A stretch of DNA of 45,406 bases, taken from the NCBI GenBank assembly GCA_030539295.1, contig JAUNSJ010000030.1:1-45406 (forward strand), given 5' to 3'. The notes beneath the pieces are model-generated. The model worked only from the letters and a program-made list of their open reading frames with translations, was not told where the DNA came from and searched no databases. The stretch's first letter is position 1; each line of letters starts with the position of its first letter. This DNA is from Planctomycetia bacterium (GTDB lineage Bacteria; Planctomycetota; Planctomycetia; Pirellulales; Thermoguttaceae). The position numbers and the translations under genes are program-made. Positions 25,955 to 35,254 of the stretch are shown here, in pieces.

Positions 25955-27874
25955 TTACGGAAAAACGGCCGGAATGAAGTATTTTGGGAAGTAGCTGGCC
26001 GGAAGACAGGCAATTGCGTTAACAAAACTGTGCTCCGCGCCGCAACAACTCGTGTTGACCGAGGTGGCCGAGGTGGCTAATTGCGGGGTCAAATAGGCGG
26101 TGTAGAGCGGATAGGCGCCGGTCGCGGAAGGGCCACCGTGACCGTAGAGGAGCGGATAGAACCGCAGAGCCTTATCGGTTGGGTTGTAGATATTCAAGAG
26201 AGAGGCCATGCGAGACATTCCTTTGGCATATCGACCGTACTTTGTAAAATCGGCGTAATCCGTTGCGGCACAAACTAAAACGACGGGGTAGTGGCTGTCC
26301 CCATCTTCGACTTCCTGACAGTTCAAGGCGGAGCCGATCATGCGTGCCCCGAAACTAAAGCCGACCAGCGATACGGGGCAGTTGCCAAGCTGGTTGAGAA
26401 ACGCCGCCAGGGAAGGGCCATAAGCGTCGGCCAGCTGGGCTTTATACTGGCAATCTTCCCGAATACGGTGGTAAACTTTTTCGGAATTCCACTTCCAGAT
26501 GACAATGCGACACCCAGCGGTCTCGTCGGGCGACGGAATGATTTGGTTCATGCGATGCCACAAGGCGCTCCCGTCGCGTACGGCCACGGACATATCGCCC
26601 CAGTTACCGTGAACAAAAACAATCGTGGGTCGTAAATCGGTCAAGAAATCTTCACTGGCACGCTGTTCCCAGCGGCAGCCATTCCAAAGCTGGAAAAGGA
26701 ACGACTTCTCGCAACCAGTGCCCACAGAAGGCGCCGCTTGCACCAGCCAGAGTTCATTCCCTTTGGCAGAGGCCGCAGTCTGAACCTGTGTCACGGGTTC
26801 GAGCGACTCAACGACTCCCTGCTGACCTGCACTAAGGTCGACCGGGTCGGTCGTTGCGGTGGCCGGGGATTCCCCCGACAGAGCGACTTTTTCCTGCGAG
26901 ACGTTGGAGAAGACTCCGGTTAAGGTTTCGACCGCCGCGTCCTCCTGCGAGGGCAAGGCCACAGATTCGTTCAGGAATTGACTGGAACTGGCGACCGCCC
27001 AAGGCGTCTCTGCAAGGTGGTCGTTTTCCTTCTCCTCTTGGCCCACTGATCCTTTTGATACGGTGGGGAACGGGGACGGAGCGCGAAGTTCAGCGGCTTC
27101 GACCGGGAGCGATGAGGCCGGTGCGACACTGTCGGCCATTGCTGACTTGACTTTAGACTGAACGACAATTTTGGCCAGGCGAGCGGCGTAGGTGCCGCTT
27201 ACCGCCAGGCCAACAGCCCCGGACTCGGGGAGCGACTGGATAGACGCGAGTTCGGGATTACTGACGACGACGGCTTCCGGGTCGGCAATGGCGAGCAGGA
27301 CGGCAGGCCGCTGCGTGACGGGGTCTTTGTCGCTGCCTGTGGTGCTGCCTGTGACGTTCGCCGCGGCCGACTCCATACCAGCTGTGGTTGATGGGGCCGA
27401 TGGGATCGATTGACCAAAACGAGCCAGTTCGGTTGCGGCCGCCTGGTCAATGACCTGTCGTATTTCGTCATTAAATAACATTGGGTCGAAGGGCATGGCA
27501 CCGGAAAGCACGGTTGTCCTCTCCGCTTGCGAGGCCGTCATGTCCTTCGACAGGTGTTCGCGAATGATGTCCGCGTCGTTCTGCTCCAGAGTTCGTGGCG
27601 ACGAAGCCGCAAAGCGTTCTTCCAAGGGAGCTTGCGCGAGTTCCGTCTGTTTCTTTTCCAATTCCGCGTGCGAACTGCCGGCGGAGATGGTGGGCCAGGC
27701 CGGCTCACTGTGCAGGCGGTTCAGACCGGCCCCGGCGGCGGCAACAAGAATCATCGAGAAAAAAAGAGAAAACAACCAGGTGTCAAGAGAAATTCCAGTC
27801 GTGGCGACAGGGAGACCGGATTCCGTGGTCTTCCGCAATTGGGTATTGGACATCATGTTCTTTTTCGCTGTCAT
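25955..27874 (-). CDS. Membrane-anchored alpha/beta hydrolase-domain protein
   Basis: About 639 aa. A single N-terminal TM helix (WLFSLFFSMILVAAAGAGL) is followed by about 350 residues of Ala/Ser/Pro/Val-rich low-complexity sequence, then a C-terminal alpha/beta-hydrolase-like domain. That domain begins PTIVFVHGNWG (oxyanion-hole HG), has the nucleophile elbow GFSFGAR with Ser, and a late AEHSFV histidine. The arrangement suggests a periplasmic hydrolase held away from the membrane by a flexible linker. The frame also has a GTG at 27886; the ATG at 27874 is taken as start without a decisive ribosome site. Substrate unknown. Upstream 27875-28272 contains no recognisable gene. Confidence 0.75.
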   Translation of the reverse strand: MTAKKNMMSNTQLRKTTESGLPVATTGISLDTWLFSLFFSMILVAAAGAGLNRLHSEPAWPTISAGSSHAELEKKQTELAQAPLEERFAASSPRTLEQNDADIIREHLSKDMTASQAERTTVLSGAMPFDPMLFNDEIRQVIDQAAATELARFGQSIPSAPSTTAGMESAAANVTGSTTGSDKDPVTQRPAVLLAIADPEAVVVSNPELASIQSLPESGAVGLAVSGTYAARLAKIVVQSKVKSAMADSVAPASSLPVEAAELRAPSPFPTVSKGSVGQEEKENDHLAETPWAVASSSQFLNESVALPSQEDAAVETLTGVFSNVSQEKVALSGESPATATTDPVDLSAGQQGVVESLEPVTQVQTAASAKGNELWLVQAAPSVGTGCEKSFLFQLWNGCRWEQRASEDFLTDLRPTIVFVHGNWGDMSVAVRDGSALWHRMNQIIPSPDETAGCRIVIWKWNSEKVYHRIREDCQYKAQLADAYGPSLAAFLNQLGNCPVSLVGFSFGARMIGSALNCQEVEDGDSHYPVVLVCAATDYADFTKYGRYAKGMSRMASLLNIYNPTDKALRFYPLLYGHGGPSATGAYPLYTAYLTPQLATSATSVNTSCCGAEHSFVNAIACLPASYFPKYFIPAVFP

Positions 27875-28272
27875 TGTGTCTATCACTATTACTCTTTAGT
27901 CGGTGGTTTACAATTCGCATATGGGAACGGGAACACGTCTCGCTCGGACGAACGAACACGGGATCAATGCTGACGCAGTGGCGAGTCTCGCACACGTTGC
28001 CCGGCCTGTCCTGGTGACAGAGGCGGCAGGCGAGAAGGACGGAATCGCGGCCTGGCCAACAAAAAACCCTTTTACAATATCTTACTTTTGCGTAAAAAGC
28101 ATCAGAAAAAGTCTGCAATTTTGACCACGACGGCCCACTTGCCCGCCGTTTTTTTCTGTTGTAACAGTCGCTCACTTAGCCCGAATTAAACTTATTGTAA
28201 TGAATGTAACGATTTTAACCTCACCCTCTCAAAAATATGCACTTTTTTCACGGAAAATACTCAATTCTTTGC

Positions 28273-28300
28273 TTGCTTCATTTACACAATAGTGTATCCT
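28273..28300 (+). promoter_or_regulatory. Putative promoter of the small lipoprotein gene
   Basis: TTGCTT (28273-28278), a 16-bp spacer and TATCCT (28295-28300), giving a leader of about 135 nt. Each hexamer matches the consensus at four of six positions. Confidence 0.4.
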
Positions 28301-28439
28301 TACCGTAGAAGAAATGAGATTTCAGGCGGCGGGTCGCTGCCGGAAATCGAACGTAGCGAAAAAAAAGTGGAGCGGCGTCCCGCGCGGGCGCGACAGAATA
28401 CGAAGAGCCGCAACGTCGGCAAAACAAAGGAGATTTTCT

Positions 28440-28733
28440 ATGAAAAAATTTATGTTGATTGCGTTGGTGCTGCTGGCCGCGTCGACTCTGACACTCGGCT
28501 GTCGTAGTGCCGGCGGGTGCTGGACTCGAAATGGTTCCCGAGTTCCGGTTCAGTCGTCCTATCCCGCCGCGACGAACGTGTATCCGGCGGAACAGATTGT
28601 TTATGCGTCACCGGCCAATTCCTGCAACGCGTGCGAGCCTTGTGCCGCTAATGCGTGTGACCCGTGCGGTACGGGAACAGCCGCAGCCGGCTATCCCTCG
28701 ACGGCGACCCCCATGCCAGGTTCCGGCTTCTGA
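28440..28733 (+). CDS. Small cysteine-containing lipoprotein
   Basis: A 97-aa protein with a lipoprotein signal: MKKFMLIALVLLAASTLTLGC, acylated Cys at residue 21. The mature chain is short, Ala/Pro/Ser-rich and carries a Cys cluster of the form CNACEPCAANACDPC, reminiscent of the PACEP repeats of the secreted protein at 6940. A strong AAAGGAG ribosome site is close to that of the 6940 gene. The frame is open upstream to 28314, but the start with the signal peptide is clearly preferred. A strong terminator follows at 28788. Function unknown; an abundant outer-membrane or surface lipoprotein is possible. Confidence 0.78.
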   Translation: MKKFMLIALVLLAASTLTLGCRSAGGCWTRNGSRVPVQSSYPAATNVYPAEQIVYASPANSCNACEPCAANACDPCGTGTAAAGYPSTATPMPGSGF

Positions 28734-28787
28734 CACATTGTCTCCGGCAGCTTTCCGGAAGAGTTATCCCTTATGATTACTCCTTGT

Positions 28788-28826
28788 ACAAGGGTCCGTC
28801 CTGCGGGGCGCGACTCTTGTTTTTTT
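28788..28826 (+). terminator. Rho-independent terminator
   Basis: ACAAGGGTC (28788-28796) pairs with GACTCTTGT (28812-28820) with one G-T wobble, followed by six more T residues. It ends the small lipoprotein transcript. Confidence 0.8.
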
Positions 28827-29116
28827 GGCCCACGGGACCTCGATCTTGCCCCTCTTCTGACGCTATTGCACTTTTTTGTATTTCCTGAAAAATTGTACGT
28901 TCCTGCTGTAACTTTTTGTATGTCGTGATTTCCGAAGACGCAGCGACGCGAGTTCGGCCAGACAACTTCCGATACTTCGGTTAGGAAAATTTCTTCTTAA
29001 AACAATAGAATCCTAACAAAAACATCATCATTCTCAAACATTGTTCTGTTATACTGATTCCTGTTTACGGTTGAGATACCTGTCCTGTGTTGGGCAAGTA
29101 ACGATAAGAAGACAAC

Positions 29117-29133
29117 TCCTCTTGAGAAGAGGA
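29117..29133 (+). promoter_or_regulatory. Leader hairpin before the DUF1559 gene
   Basis: TCCTCTT (29117-29123) and AAGAGGA (29127-29133) form a 7-bp stem with a 3-nt loop in the leader, about 15 nt upstream of the Shine-Dalgarno. A possible -10 (TATACT at 29050-29055) precedes it. Confidence 0.35.
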
Positions 29134-29159
29134 AGAACACAAAGTAACAAGGAGAAGAC

Positions 29160-30362
29160 ATGCAGATTAGAACAATGAGTGGAAGTTGGTTGGAAAAATT
29201 CCGGTCGTCGATAAAAGACGGGATTCGTTACGCGAAACAAAGACAGACCCATGTAACGTGCCGCGACGCGGAAGGATGGTTTTGGAAGTCTGTAACAAGA
29301 CGAACGAGGCAAGCAGGGTTCACACTGATCGAACTGCTCGTCGTTATTGCGATTATAGGAATTTTAATCGCATTGCTCCTGCCGGCGGTTCAGGCGGCGC
29401 GGGAATCGGCCCGACGCATGCAGTGTACCAATAACATCAAGCAGATCGTTCTGGGAATACACAACTTCGAAGACCCACGAAAGGAAATTCCGCTCGGTAT
29501 TTACAGCAGTCCGGACGAGTTGGTGGACGGCGAGGAACCAAAATCACTCGATGAAGGCTTCAGTTTTCAGGCAATGATTCTGCCTTACATTGAACAGACT
29601 CCTCTTTATGACACCATACAACCTGAACGACAATACAGGAACTGGTTGAGCACTTATCAGGCGACCAATAATGCCGGAAAAGAGAGCTTAAAAGGAGTCT
29701 TTTCGGAATTCTTCGATCTGGCCGGAAGTCCTGCCGAAGGAAAGGTCATGGAAGGGGGCGATACGGTCATAGCAACTTACCGCTGTCCTTCCTCACTCCT
29801 GCCAGATCATGCACCCGCGAAGTTTGCGGTCCCTGGTTATCAGGAGGTCCCGGTAAAAGAAAATATCATCGGTTACGCGACGAGTGACTATAAAGGTTGC
29901 GGCGGCAGCGACGGTCCGAACATGGACGAGGTGGGCAGCAACAATGGAGTCCTCATGAAGAACGCGGAAAGCCAAGGCGCCATCACGTTTGCGGCCATAA
30001 CCGACGGCTTGAGCAATACGCTCATGATAGGCGAATCCTCCTACGCGCCAGGCAGTAAGAAAGGAGACGACGTCGACGATTGGCCCACCTGGATCGGAGC
30101 ACAAGAGAACGACGAACAAGTCCGGATCACGGGCGAACTCGTGGCGGTCATAAACCTGGGCCCGTATAAAAAGACCTGGTGGTCGAATGATGGGGCAGGC
30201 AAGAATGCCGTTAGTGACGACGCGGCCTACAGTCAGCATGCAGGGGGTGCAAACTTCGGGCTGTGCGACGGCTCTGTCCGCTTTTTGAGTGAAAACATTT
30301 CACAGGCAACGTATAACTGGCTTCATGGCCGAAATGACGGGCACGTGGCCAGCGAATTCTAA
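29160..30362 (+). CDS. DUF1559-family protein with prepilin-type N-terminus
   Basis: A 400-aa protein of the large planctomycete DUF1559 (SBP_bac_10-like) family. The prepilin cleavage/methylation motif [30 protein letters not shown] is at about residues 53-82, followed by family segments [20 protein letters not shown], the cysteine-containing [28 protein letters not shown] and the C-terminal [21 protein letters not shown]. Uniquely long here is the charged leader of about 52 residues before the motif; most members have about 10. The start is supported by AAGGAG 7 nt upstream; no later ATG before the prepilin motif has a better site. The lipoprotein at 30412 follows, the usual pairing in this phylum. 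Exact role unknown, probably extracellular pseudopilin-like. Confidence 0.93.
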   Translation: MQIRTMSGSWLEKFRSSIKDGIRYAKQRQTHVTCRDAEGWFWKSVTRRTRQAGFTLIELLVVIAIIGILIALLLPAVQAARESARRMQCTNNIKQIVLGIHNFEDPRKEIPLGIYSSPDELVDGEEPKSLDEGFSFQAMILPYIEQTPLYDTIQPERQYRNWLSTYQATNNAGKESLKGVFSEFFDLAGSPAEGKVMEGGDTVIATYRCPSSLLPDHAPAKFAVPGYQEVPVKENIIGYATSDYKGCGGSDGPNMDEVGSNNGVLMKNAESQGAITFAAITDGLSNTLMIGESSYAPGSKKGDDVDDWPTWIGAQENDEQVRITGELVAVINLGPYKKTWWSNDGAGKNAVSDDAAYSQHAGGANFGLCDGSVRFLSENISQATYNWLHGRNDGHVASEF

Positions 30363-30411
30363 AAATAAATAAAAAAAACTTAACAATAGAACCATCGTAA
30401 GGAGATATAAA

Positions 30412-30849
30412 ATGATCTGTCGAAATCGAACTCTGGTCGCTCTGGTATCAGTTCTGCTCTTGGTCGCCGGCTGTAGTGATTTCCATAAATTTCCACTGGC
30501 GTCTGTGGAAGGAACCGTTCTTTGCGACGGACAACCGATTCCTTTTGCGGTGGTCTATTTCGTTCCGGTTCAGGAAGGAGAGTCGCCCGTTATTGGCAAG
30601 TCGGGGCAGGGAATAACGGACAAAGACGGGAAGTTCTCCATTTCCACCTACCGGCCCGGCGACGGTGCGGTCATTGCGAAACACACGATTCGCGTCGCGC
30701 CCTCCTCCTCAACGGACCCCAATTGCAAGGCGGACCTTTCACACACAAAAGTCCTCCAAACAGTTCAGGTTACCGAGAGTGACAATGTCTTCCGTATTGA
30801 GGTTCCCCGACGAAACAAGAGGAGCAAGCTCATGATTCCCGAAGACTGA
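30412..30849 (+). CDS. Lipoprotein with carboxypeptidase-regulatory-like fold
   Basis: A 145-aa lipoprotein: MICRNRTLVALVSVLLLVAGC, Cys at residue 21. The mature part has a transthyretin/carboxypeptidase-regulatory-like pattern, VEGTVLCDGQPIPFAVVYFVP, TDKDGKFSISTYRPGDGAV and KHTIRVAP. Such small lipoproteins commonly follow DUF1559 genes in planctomycetes. Strong AAGGAGAT ribosome site. It is 49 bp after the DUF1559 gene, so the two are probably one operon. Function unknown; a binding or scaffold role on the cell surface is likely. Confidence 0.85.
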   Translation: MICRNRTLVALVSVLLLVAGCSDFHKFPLASVEGTVLCDGQPIPFAVVYFVPVQEGESPVIGKSGQGITDKDGKFSISTYRPGDGAVIAKHTIRVAPSSSTDPNCKADLSHTKVLQTVQVTESDNVFRIEVPRRNKRSKLMIPED

Positions 30850-30963
30850 ACAATGAGAATGCCCCTTATATTATATGACACCAGACACACGCCGGCAAGA
30901 GAGCGATTCGACGCTCCGCCGGCAACAGGTACGATCCACACACCCCAAACAAAAGGATGTTTT

Positions 30964-32034
30964 ATGACTGACAATGTAATTACACGCCGTTCTTTTTTGA
31001 CTCACGTATCCGGCTTTGCCTTGGCGGCGGGGCTCATCCCTGCGACCGCACTCCAGGCCGCGTCGCAAAAGACCTGGTCTTTTGGCATAATACCGGACAC
31101 CCAATGGAAACCGGTAAAAGAGCCGCCTTTTACCGGAGTGGCCATCCACGTTATTGACGCGATCAACAAGGAGTTTATTCGTCAGAAAGTCGACCTCGTT
31201 CTGGCTGCAGGCGATATGGTGGACTTCGCCTCGCCAGAAGCATTCAGAACACGCATGCGACACAACAAGAGTCTCAACGACGCGGGTATCCCTTTCTATC
31301 CGCTCCGGGGTAACCATGACTATAAAGACGACAACGACGAAAAGGAACTTGAATCTCTTCGCGACTATCAGCAAATTGTTCTTCAACCTTTAAGTCGCGT
31401 TAACGCTTGCTCCTCACCACAACTGGCCAATGCGAAAGGTTTGACCTATGCTTTTACCCATCAGGGAATCAAGTTCATTATGCTCGATACCTTTGTACTC
31501 AAAAGCACCGACCCCGAATGCGAGGATAAATGGGGGATCGCCGATTATCTGCCTTGGCTTCAGGAACAGCTTGAGACGAAAGATTATGAACAGGCAATCA
31601 TCTTTGCCCATAAGAATCTCGTCGGTATGAAGCATAAGGATAATCTTTTCAGTGACGACGATGAGAATCAAAATTCTTTTCCAGAAGTACAAAATCGATT
31701 CTATCGGTTATTATGCGAAAGTCATGTTCCCGTTTACTTTAGCGGGCACGACCACATGTACAATCACTCTGTGGTCACAAGTCCGGATGGCCGGAGTTCC
31801 GTCCACCAGGTTATTTGCGGAAGCGCCTCGCATAAGTTTTATGAACCCAAGCCCCCTTATCTCGACCGGCAGAAAACAATCAATCAGGAACTGAACCGTA
31901 TTGGTTTCGTGATTGGACATGTTATGGCCGACCGGCTTATTGTGGACTACCATTCCACGGAACCGTTCGGCGAACGGGAATCGAATCCCGCATGGGTTGT
32001 GAGAAACTCGTTTGAGATTCCCTTTAAGTCGTAA
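30964..32034 (+). CDS. Tat-exported calcineurin-like phosphoesterase
   Basis: A 356-aa metallophosphoesterase with a twin-arginine signal peptide (ITRRSFLTHVSGFALAAG, cleavage near ALQAA). All five metal/catalytic motifs are intact: IIPDTQ, GDMVD, RGNHDY, FAHKN and SGHDHMY. It probably hydrolyses a phosphomonoester or diester in the periplasm; substrate unknown. Start at 30964 is set by the Tat motif and AAAGGA upstream; the open frame extends to 30853. It lies downstream of the DUF1559/lipoprotein pair on the same strand (114-bp gap). Confidence 0.9.
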   Translation: MTDNVITRRSFLTHVSGFALAAGLIPATALQAASQKTWSFGIIPDTQWKPVKEPPFTGVAIHVIDAINKEFIRQKVDLVLAAGDMVDFASPEAFRTRMRHNKSLNDAGIPFYPLRGNHDYKDDNDEKELESLRDYQQIVLQPLSRVNACSSPQLANAKGLTYAFTHQGIKFIMLDTFVLKSTDPECEDKWGIADYLPWLQEQLETKDYEQAIIFAHKNLVGMKHKDNLFSDDDENQNSFPEVQNRFYRLLCESHVPVYFSGHDHMYNHSVVTSPDGRSSVHQVICGSASHKFYEPKPPYLDRQKTINQELNRIGFVIGHVMADRLIVDYHSTEPFGERESNPAWVVRNSFEIPFKS

Positions 32035-32052
32035 GGTAACACAGCTCGGGCC

Positions 32053-32661
32053 TCACAAGAGATCCGGGAAAAGAAACTGTATCCCCTGTCGATATTGAAA
32101 AATTTCGCCACAGGACATTAAGCGCCGGTTGTTTTTTCGGTCGTAATTTCGGTAGGGAGGGAGACGTTTGTACTGCTTAAATTCGGACGCTTCAAAGGTC
32201 AAATCCGGTTTCGTTTCCGATGAGAATTGCCATTTCCATCTTCTGTCGTACCGACACTCCGTCTTTCCCTGGGGCGAGACGGGTGTCTCCCGCAGCAGCG
32301 TTCGTTCCCAGTTAAGAATCTCGTAAAAACAATCATAACAACTGTTGTTTGCCAGCGAGAGAAACAGGTCCGAGGCACCTTTAAACACAAGAGTGCAAGG
32401 AGCCAGGCCCCACTCCATTTCTTCAACCGGCATGCCTGGCTCGCACGGTCCGACAGGACAGGGATAGTCCAGGTCGAAATACAGTTCGGTGTCAGCGTCT
32501 GGGTTGACCCATTCGGTTTCACCTCGAAACCCGAAGCCGTATACGGGGCAGTCATGCCAGTCCATAAGGTCATAGTCCTCTTCCCCCCAAACCGTTTTGG
32601 AATAATGTTGAGCCATGAGTTCTGGAAATACGCCGGAGGTCCCCAAATTATAGTAGTGCAT
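32053..32661 (-). CDS. Hypothetical protein, 202 aa
   Basis: No family recognised. Rich in Tyr, Trp, Cys and acidic residues, with no signal peptide or TM helix, so probably cytoplasmic. Notable segments: YDLMDWHDCPVYGFGFRG near the N-terminus, an acidic DADTELYFDLDYPCP, and CYDCFYEILNWERTLLRE in the middle. The composition and a WHD-containing start recall immunity-type or SUKH-like small proteins, but this is only an impression. AAAGGAG sits 8 nt before the ATG, so it is very probably translated. It converges with the phosphoesterase gene (18-bp gap). Confidence 0.7.
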   Translation of the reverse strand: MHYYNLGTSGVFPELMAQHYSKTVWGEEDYDLMDWHDCPVYGFGFRGETEWVNPDADTELYFDLDYPCPVGPCEPGMPVEEMEWGLAPCTLVFKGASDLFLSLANNSCYDCFYEILNWERTLLRETPVSPQGKTECRYDRRWKWQFSSETKPDLTFEASEFKQYKRLPPYRNYDRKNNRRLMSCGEIFQYRQGIQFLFPDLL

Positions 32662-32879
32662 TGCACTGCTCCTTTCCGCAACCCGTTTCTACGCGACGGG
32701 TTCTATCCTTTTTGCCTCTGCCGGCAGATTTTACCAGAATCGGATACGAATTGCAAGAGGAATGAGAAAAACTTTCCCAGTTGCGGTTTTACGTAAGAAA
32801 TGCATGCCCAGCAGGCGAACCGCATAAAAAACGCGGAACTGGAATTGACAAAAAGAGGGAATTTCGTTAATCTTGTGGG

Positions 32880-34052
32880 ATGAAGATATTAACCCGATAC
32901 ATACTTTGGGAGACGTTTAAAATATTTTTCGTTGCGTTGGCTCTTTCCTCAATGGGTTTTGGGCTGTTTATAATAGCCCAGGCAACGATCAAGATGGGAG
33001 TGCCGCCTTCGATCGCGTTCCGGCTCTTTCCGTTTGCTCTCCCGGAGATTTTGAGTATAACCCTGCCAATAACGCTGTTGTTTGGGGCGACCCTGTTCTG
33101 CGCGAAAATGGCTGGCAGTAATGAGATCATCGCCTTAAAAGCCATGGGGATAGCCCCGTGGCGGGCACTCATGCCGCTGTGGATATTTGTGTTTCTTATG
33201 AGCCTGGTCTCCGTCTGGATGAACGATCAGGCGTTGTCCTGGGGTCGACGCGAAATGGCTCGCGTTGTCGTCGAGGGGACGGAAGCGACCATCTTGAGTA
33301 AACTGACCAAGGACCGTAAATTCGCCGTTCCGGACGGAAGTTTCGCGATTGAAGTTGCAGACGTGGAACCGGATGGCCTGCTCATTGAACCGTACCTGTC
33401 GAGTAAAGGCTCGCTTCAGGGGACCGCGTCGACGGCCCGGCTTTTCGTCGATTTCTCCAGCGATATTCCCAGCGTCAAGATTCACTTAACCAATGCGCAG
33501 ATCGAAAATGAAGTCACGAACGTTTTGCTGCCCAATGAATTTGTATACGAAATTCCCCTTGAGAAACTGGCCCGCTCGAATTACCGTGCGGATGTCCCTA
33601 TGTCTCAAATACCGCAGCACTTACAGGAAATAGAAGCGCGTCGGACCAGTCTGCACAGGCGTATGGCGGCCAAGGCAACGTTCGCGCTCACGTTGGGCAA
33701 TGTCCGCGAATTCGCTAACGGCGATTGGGTCCATCGACAGCAGGAGGAGGAATCGCTGGATTACGAGCGGAGTCGTGCCCTGCTGGCCAAGCCGCGGCGC
33801 TGGGCGTCCGGATTCGCCTGTTTCTTCTTCGTCTGGCTCGGGGCCCCGCTGGCGATCCGCCTGAATCGTTCCGACTACTTTACCAGCTTCTTTGCCTGTT
33901 TTATCCCCATTCTGTTACTCTATTATCCTATCTTCATGTTCGGTATAGAAGGGGCAAAGGGGGGAAATCTGCCGCCTTGCTTCGCCTGGTTGGCCAATAT
34001 TGCTACCGGAATCGCAGGTTTCGCCATTCTCAAAAGCATCCACCGGCATTAA
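32880..34052 (+). CDS. LptF/LptG (YjgP/YjgQ) family permease
   Basis: A 390-aa membrane protein of the LPS export ABC transporter permease family: TM helices near the N-terminus (MKILTRYILWETFKIFFVALALSSM; LPITLLFGATLFCAKMAGSNEIIALKAMGI, the family's coupling region), a large periplasmic beta-jellyroll-like region (about 105-255), and three TM helices at the C-terminus (WASGFACFFFVWLGAPLAIRL...). In LPS exporters, LptF and LptG pair with LptB and hand LPS to LptC/A. Only one such gene is here. It is followed 17 bp later by a metallopeptidase-like gene. Confidence 0.9.
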   Translation: MKILTRYILWETFKIFFVALALSSMGFGLFIIAQATIKMGVPPSIAFRLFPFALPEILSITLPITLLFGATLFCAKMAGSNEIIALKAMGIAPWRALMPLWIFVFLMSLVSVWMNDQALSWGRREMARVVVEGTEATILSKLTKDRKFAVPDGSFAIEVADVEPDGLLIEPYLSSKGSLQGTASTARLFVDFSSDIPSVKIHLTNAQIENEVTNVLLPNEFVYEIPLEKLARSNYRADVPMSQIPQHLQEIEARRTSLHRRMAAKATFALTLGNVREFANGDWVHRQQEEESLDYERSRALLAKPRRWASGFACFFFVWLGAPLAIRLNRSDYFTSFFACFIPILLLYYPIFMFGIEGAKGGNLPPCFAWLANIATGIAGFAILKSIHRH

Positions 34053-34069
34053 ATGTCGTAAAAGGAACC

Positions 34070-34981
34070 ATGTTCACACCTGTAAAAATTAACCTGTCGA
34101 CAAGAAAACCTCAAACTATGGCGTCACAAAATCACCCTCAACGTTGGATTCTCATGCTGCTCCTGCTGGCATGGTTGCTCCCGGCCTCTGGCGTTGTACA
34201 GGCGCAAACGGACTCGGAGCTTGAGTTCCCCTGGGAAAAGACGATCGGAATCGTTCGCGTCTTTTCCGACTTTGACCTGGCCACGCTGAACGGGCTACAG
34301 TCGGATATTGAGGAATTACAAGACGACTTAATCAACTATCTCGGCGTTCCCCGACCGCAGGAAGAAATCCACCTGTTCCTGTTTAGCAATTCGGAGGGCT
34401 ATTTGCGTTACATACACAAGCGCTGGCCCGGTGCGCCGCTTGACCGCCCTGCCCTGTATGTCAAAGATCGCGGTCCAGGCTCGCTGATGATCCGCAAGGA
34501 TAATCAGATTCTGCTGAACGTCCGTCATGAAATGACTCATGCCATTTTGAACGCCTCGCTCATGCACGTGCCCATCTGGCTCGATGAAGGACTGGCCAAA
34601 TATTTTGAGGTCCCTCGCGGCAAGCGTGGCTTTGAGAATCCATTCCTCAGCACAGTCCGGCAGAACACAACATTTCTCTTCTTCTCGCGCGCTCCGTCCC
34701 TGGAACGTCTGGAACACCTCTCGCAGGTCCAGCAGATGGGCGAACGGGAATATCGGGAAAGTTGGGCCTGGGTCCATTTTCTGATCCATTATTCTCAAGA
34801 GACACACTATCTGCTGGCGGAATACCTCGCCTCTCTGCGACCGGAATATCAGAGCAAGCTCACGGCGGAACAGGTGGCTGACCTTCAAAAGAGCTCTCCT
34901 CTGACCGCACGGCTCAAGGAGCAATTTCCCGACTACAAAAAAATATACGTAGCGCATTTTAAAAATTGGGAGAAAAAGTAG
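34070..34981 (+). CDS. Secreted HExxH metallopeptidase-like protein
   Basis: A 303-aa protein. A signal-type hydrophobic segment (WILMLLLLAWLLPASGVVQA, residues about 26-45) follows a 25-residue polar N-terminus. The HEMTH zinc motif is at residues 153-157, followed after about 17 residues by WLDEGLAKYFE, supplying the third ligand Glu as in gluzincins. It probably cleaves proteins or peptides in the periplasm. Start at 34070 is supported by AAAGGA; a second ATG at 34118 would give a more usual signal peptide but lacks a ribosome site. Linked to the permease gene by a 17-bp gap. Confidence 0.82.
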   Translation: MFTPVKINLSTRKPQTMASQNHPQRWILMLLLLAWLLPASGVVQAQTDSELEFPWEKTIGIVRVFSDFDLATLNGLQSDIEELQDDLINYLGVPRPQEEIHLFLFSNSEGYLRYIHKRWPGAPLDRPALYVKDRGPGSLMIRKDNQILLNVRHEMTHAILNASLMHVPIWLDEGLAKYFEVPRGKRGFENPFLSTVRQNTTFLFFSRAPSLERLEHLSQVQQMGEREYRESWAWVHFLIHYSQETHYLLAEYLASLRPEYQSKLTAEQVADLQKSSPLTARLKEQFPDYKKIYVAHFKNWEKK

Positions 34982-35032
34982 TATAGATTTTTTTAATCTT
35001 AAAAAATTTTTCGGCCCTTTGCAAAACAAATA

Positions 35033-35061
35033 TTTACTTGTATGATATTGAGGTATATAAT
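35033..35061 (+). promoter_or_regulatory. sigma70-type promoter of aroDE
   Basis: TTTACT (35033-35038), a 17-bp spacer and TATAAT (35056-35061). The leader to the ATG at 35255 would be about 190 nt and contains an in-frame open extension. Confidence 0.55.
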
Positions 35062-35254
35062 ATAGAGAGACTGGGTGTAGGACGCCGTGATTGCGTTCAT
35101 CACTGTAAGACGGGCCACTCGCCTCGTCCCGGGCGCGGCCTTTGGGCCAAGTCTGGTGCCCGAATTCACAGGCAGCGACGGGGAAATGGCGTACCGGCCT
35201 GACAAAAGTCCGTTATCGTTATCCGAATCCTATTACAAATTAAAGGCGAACACT

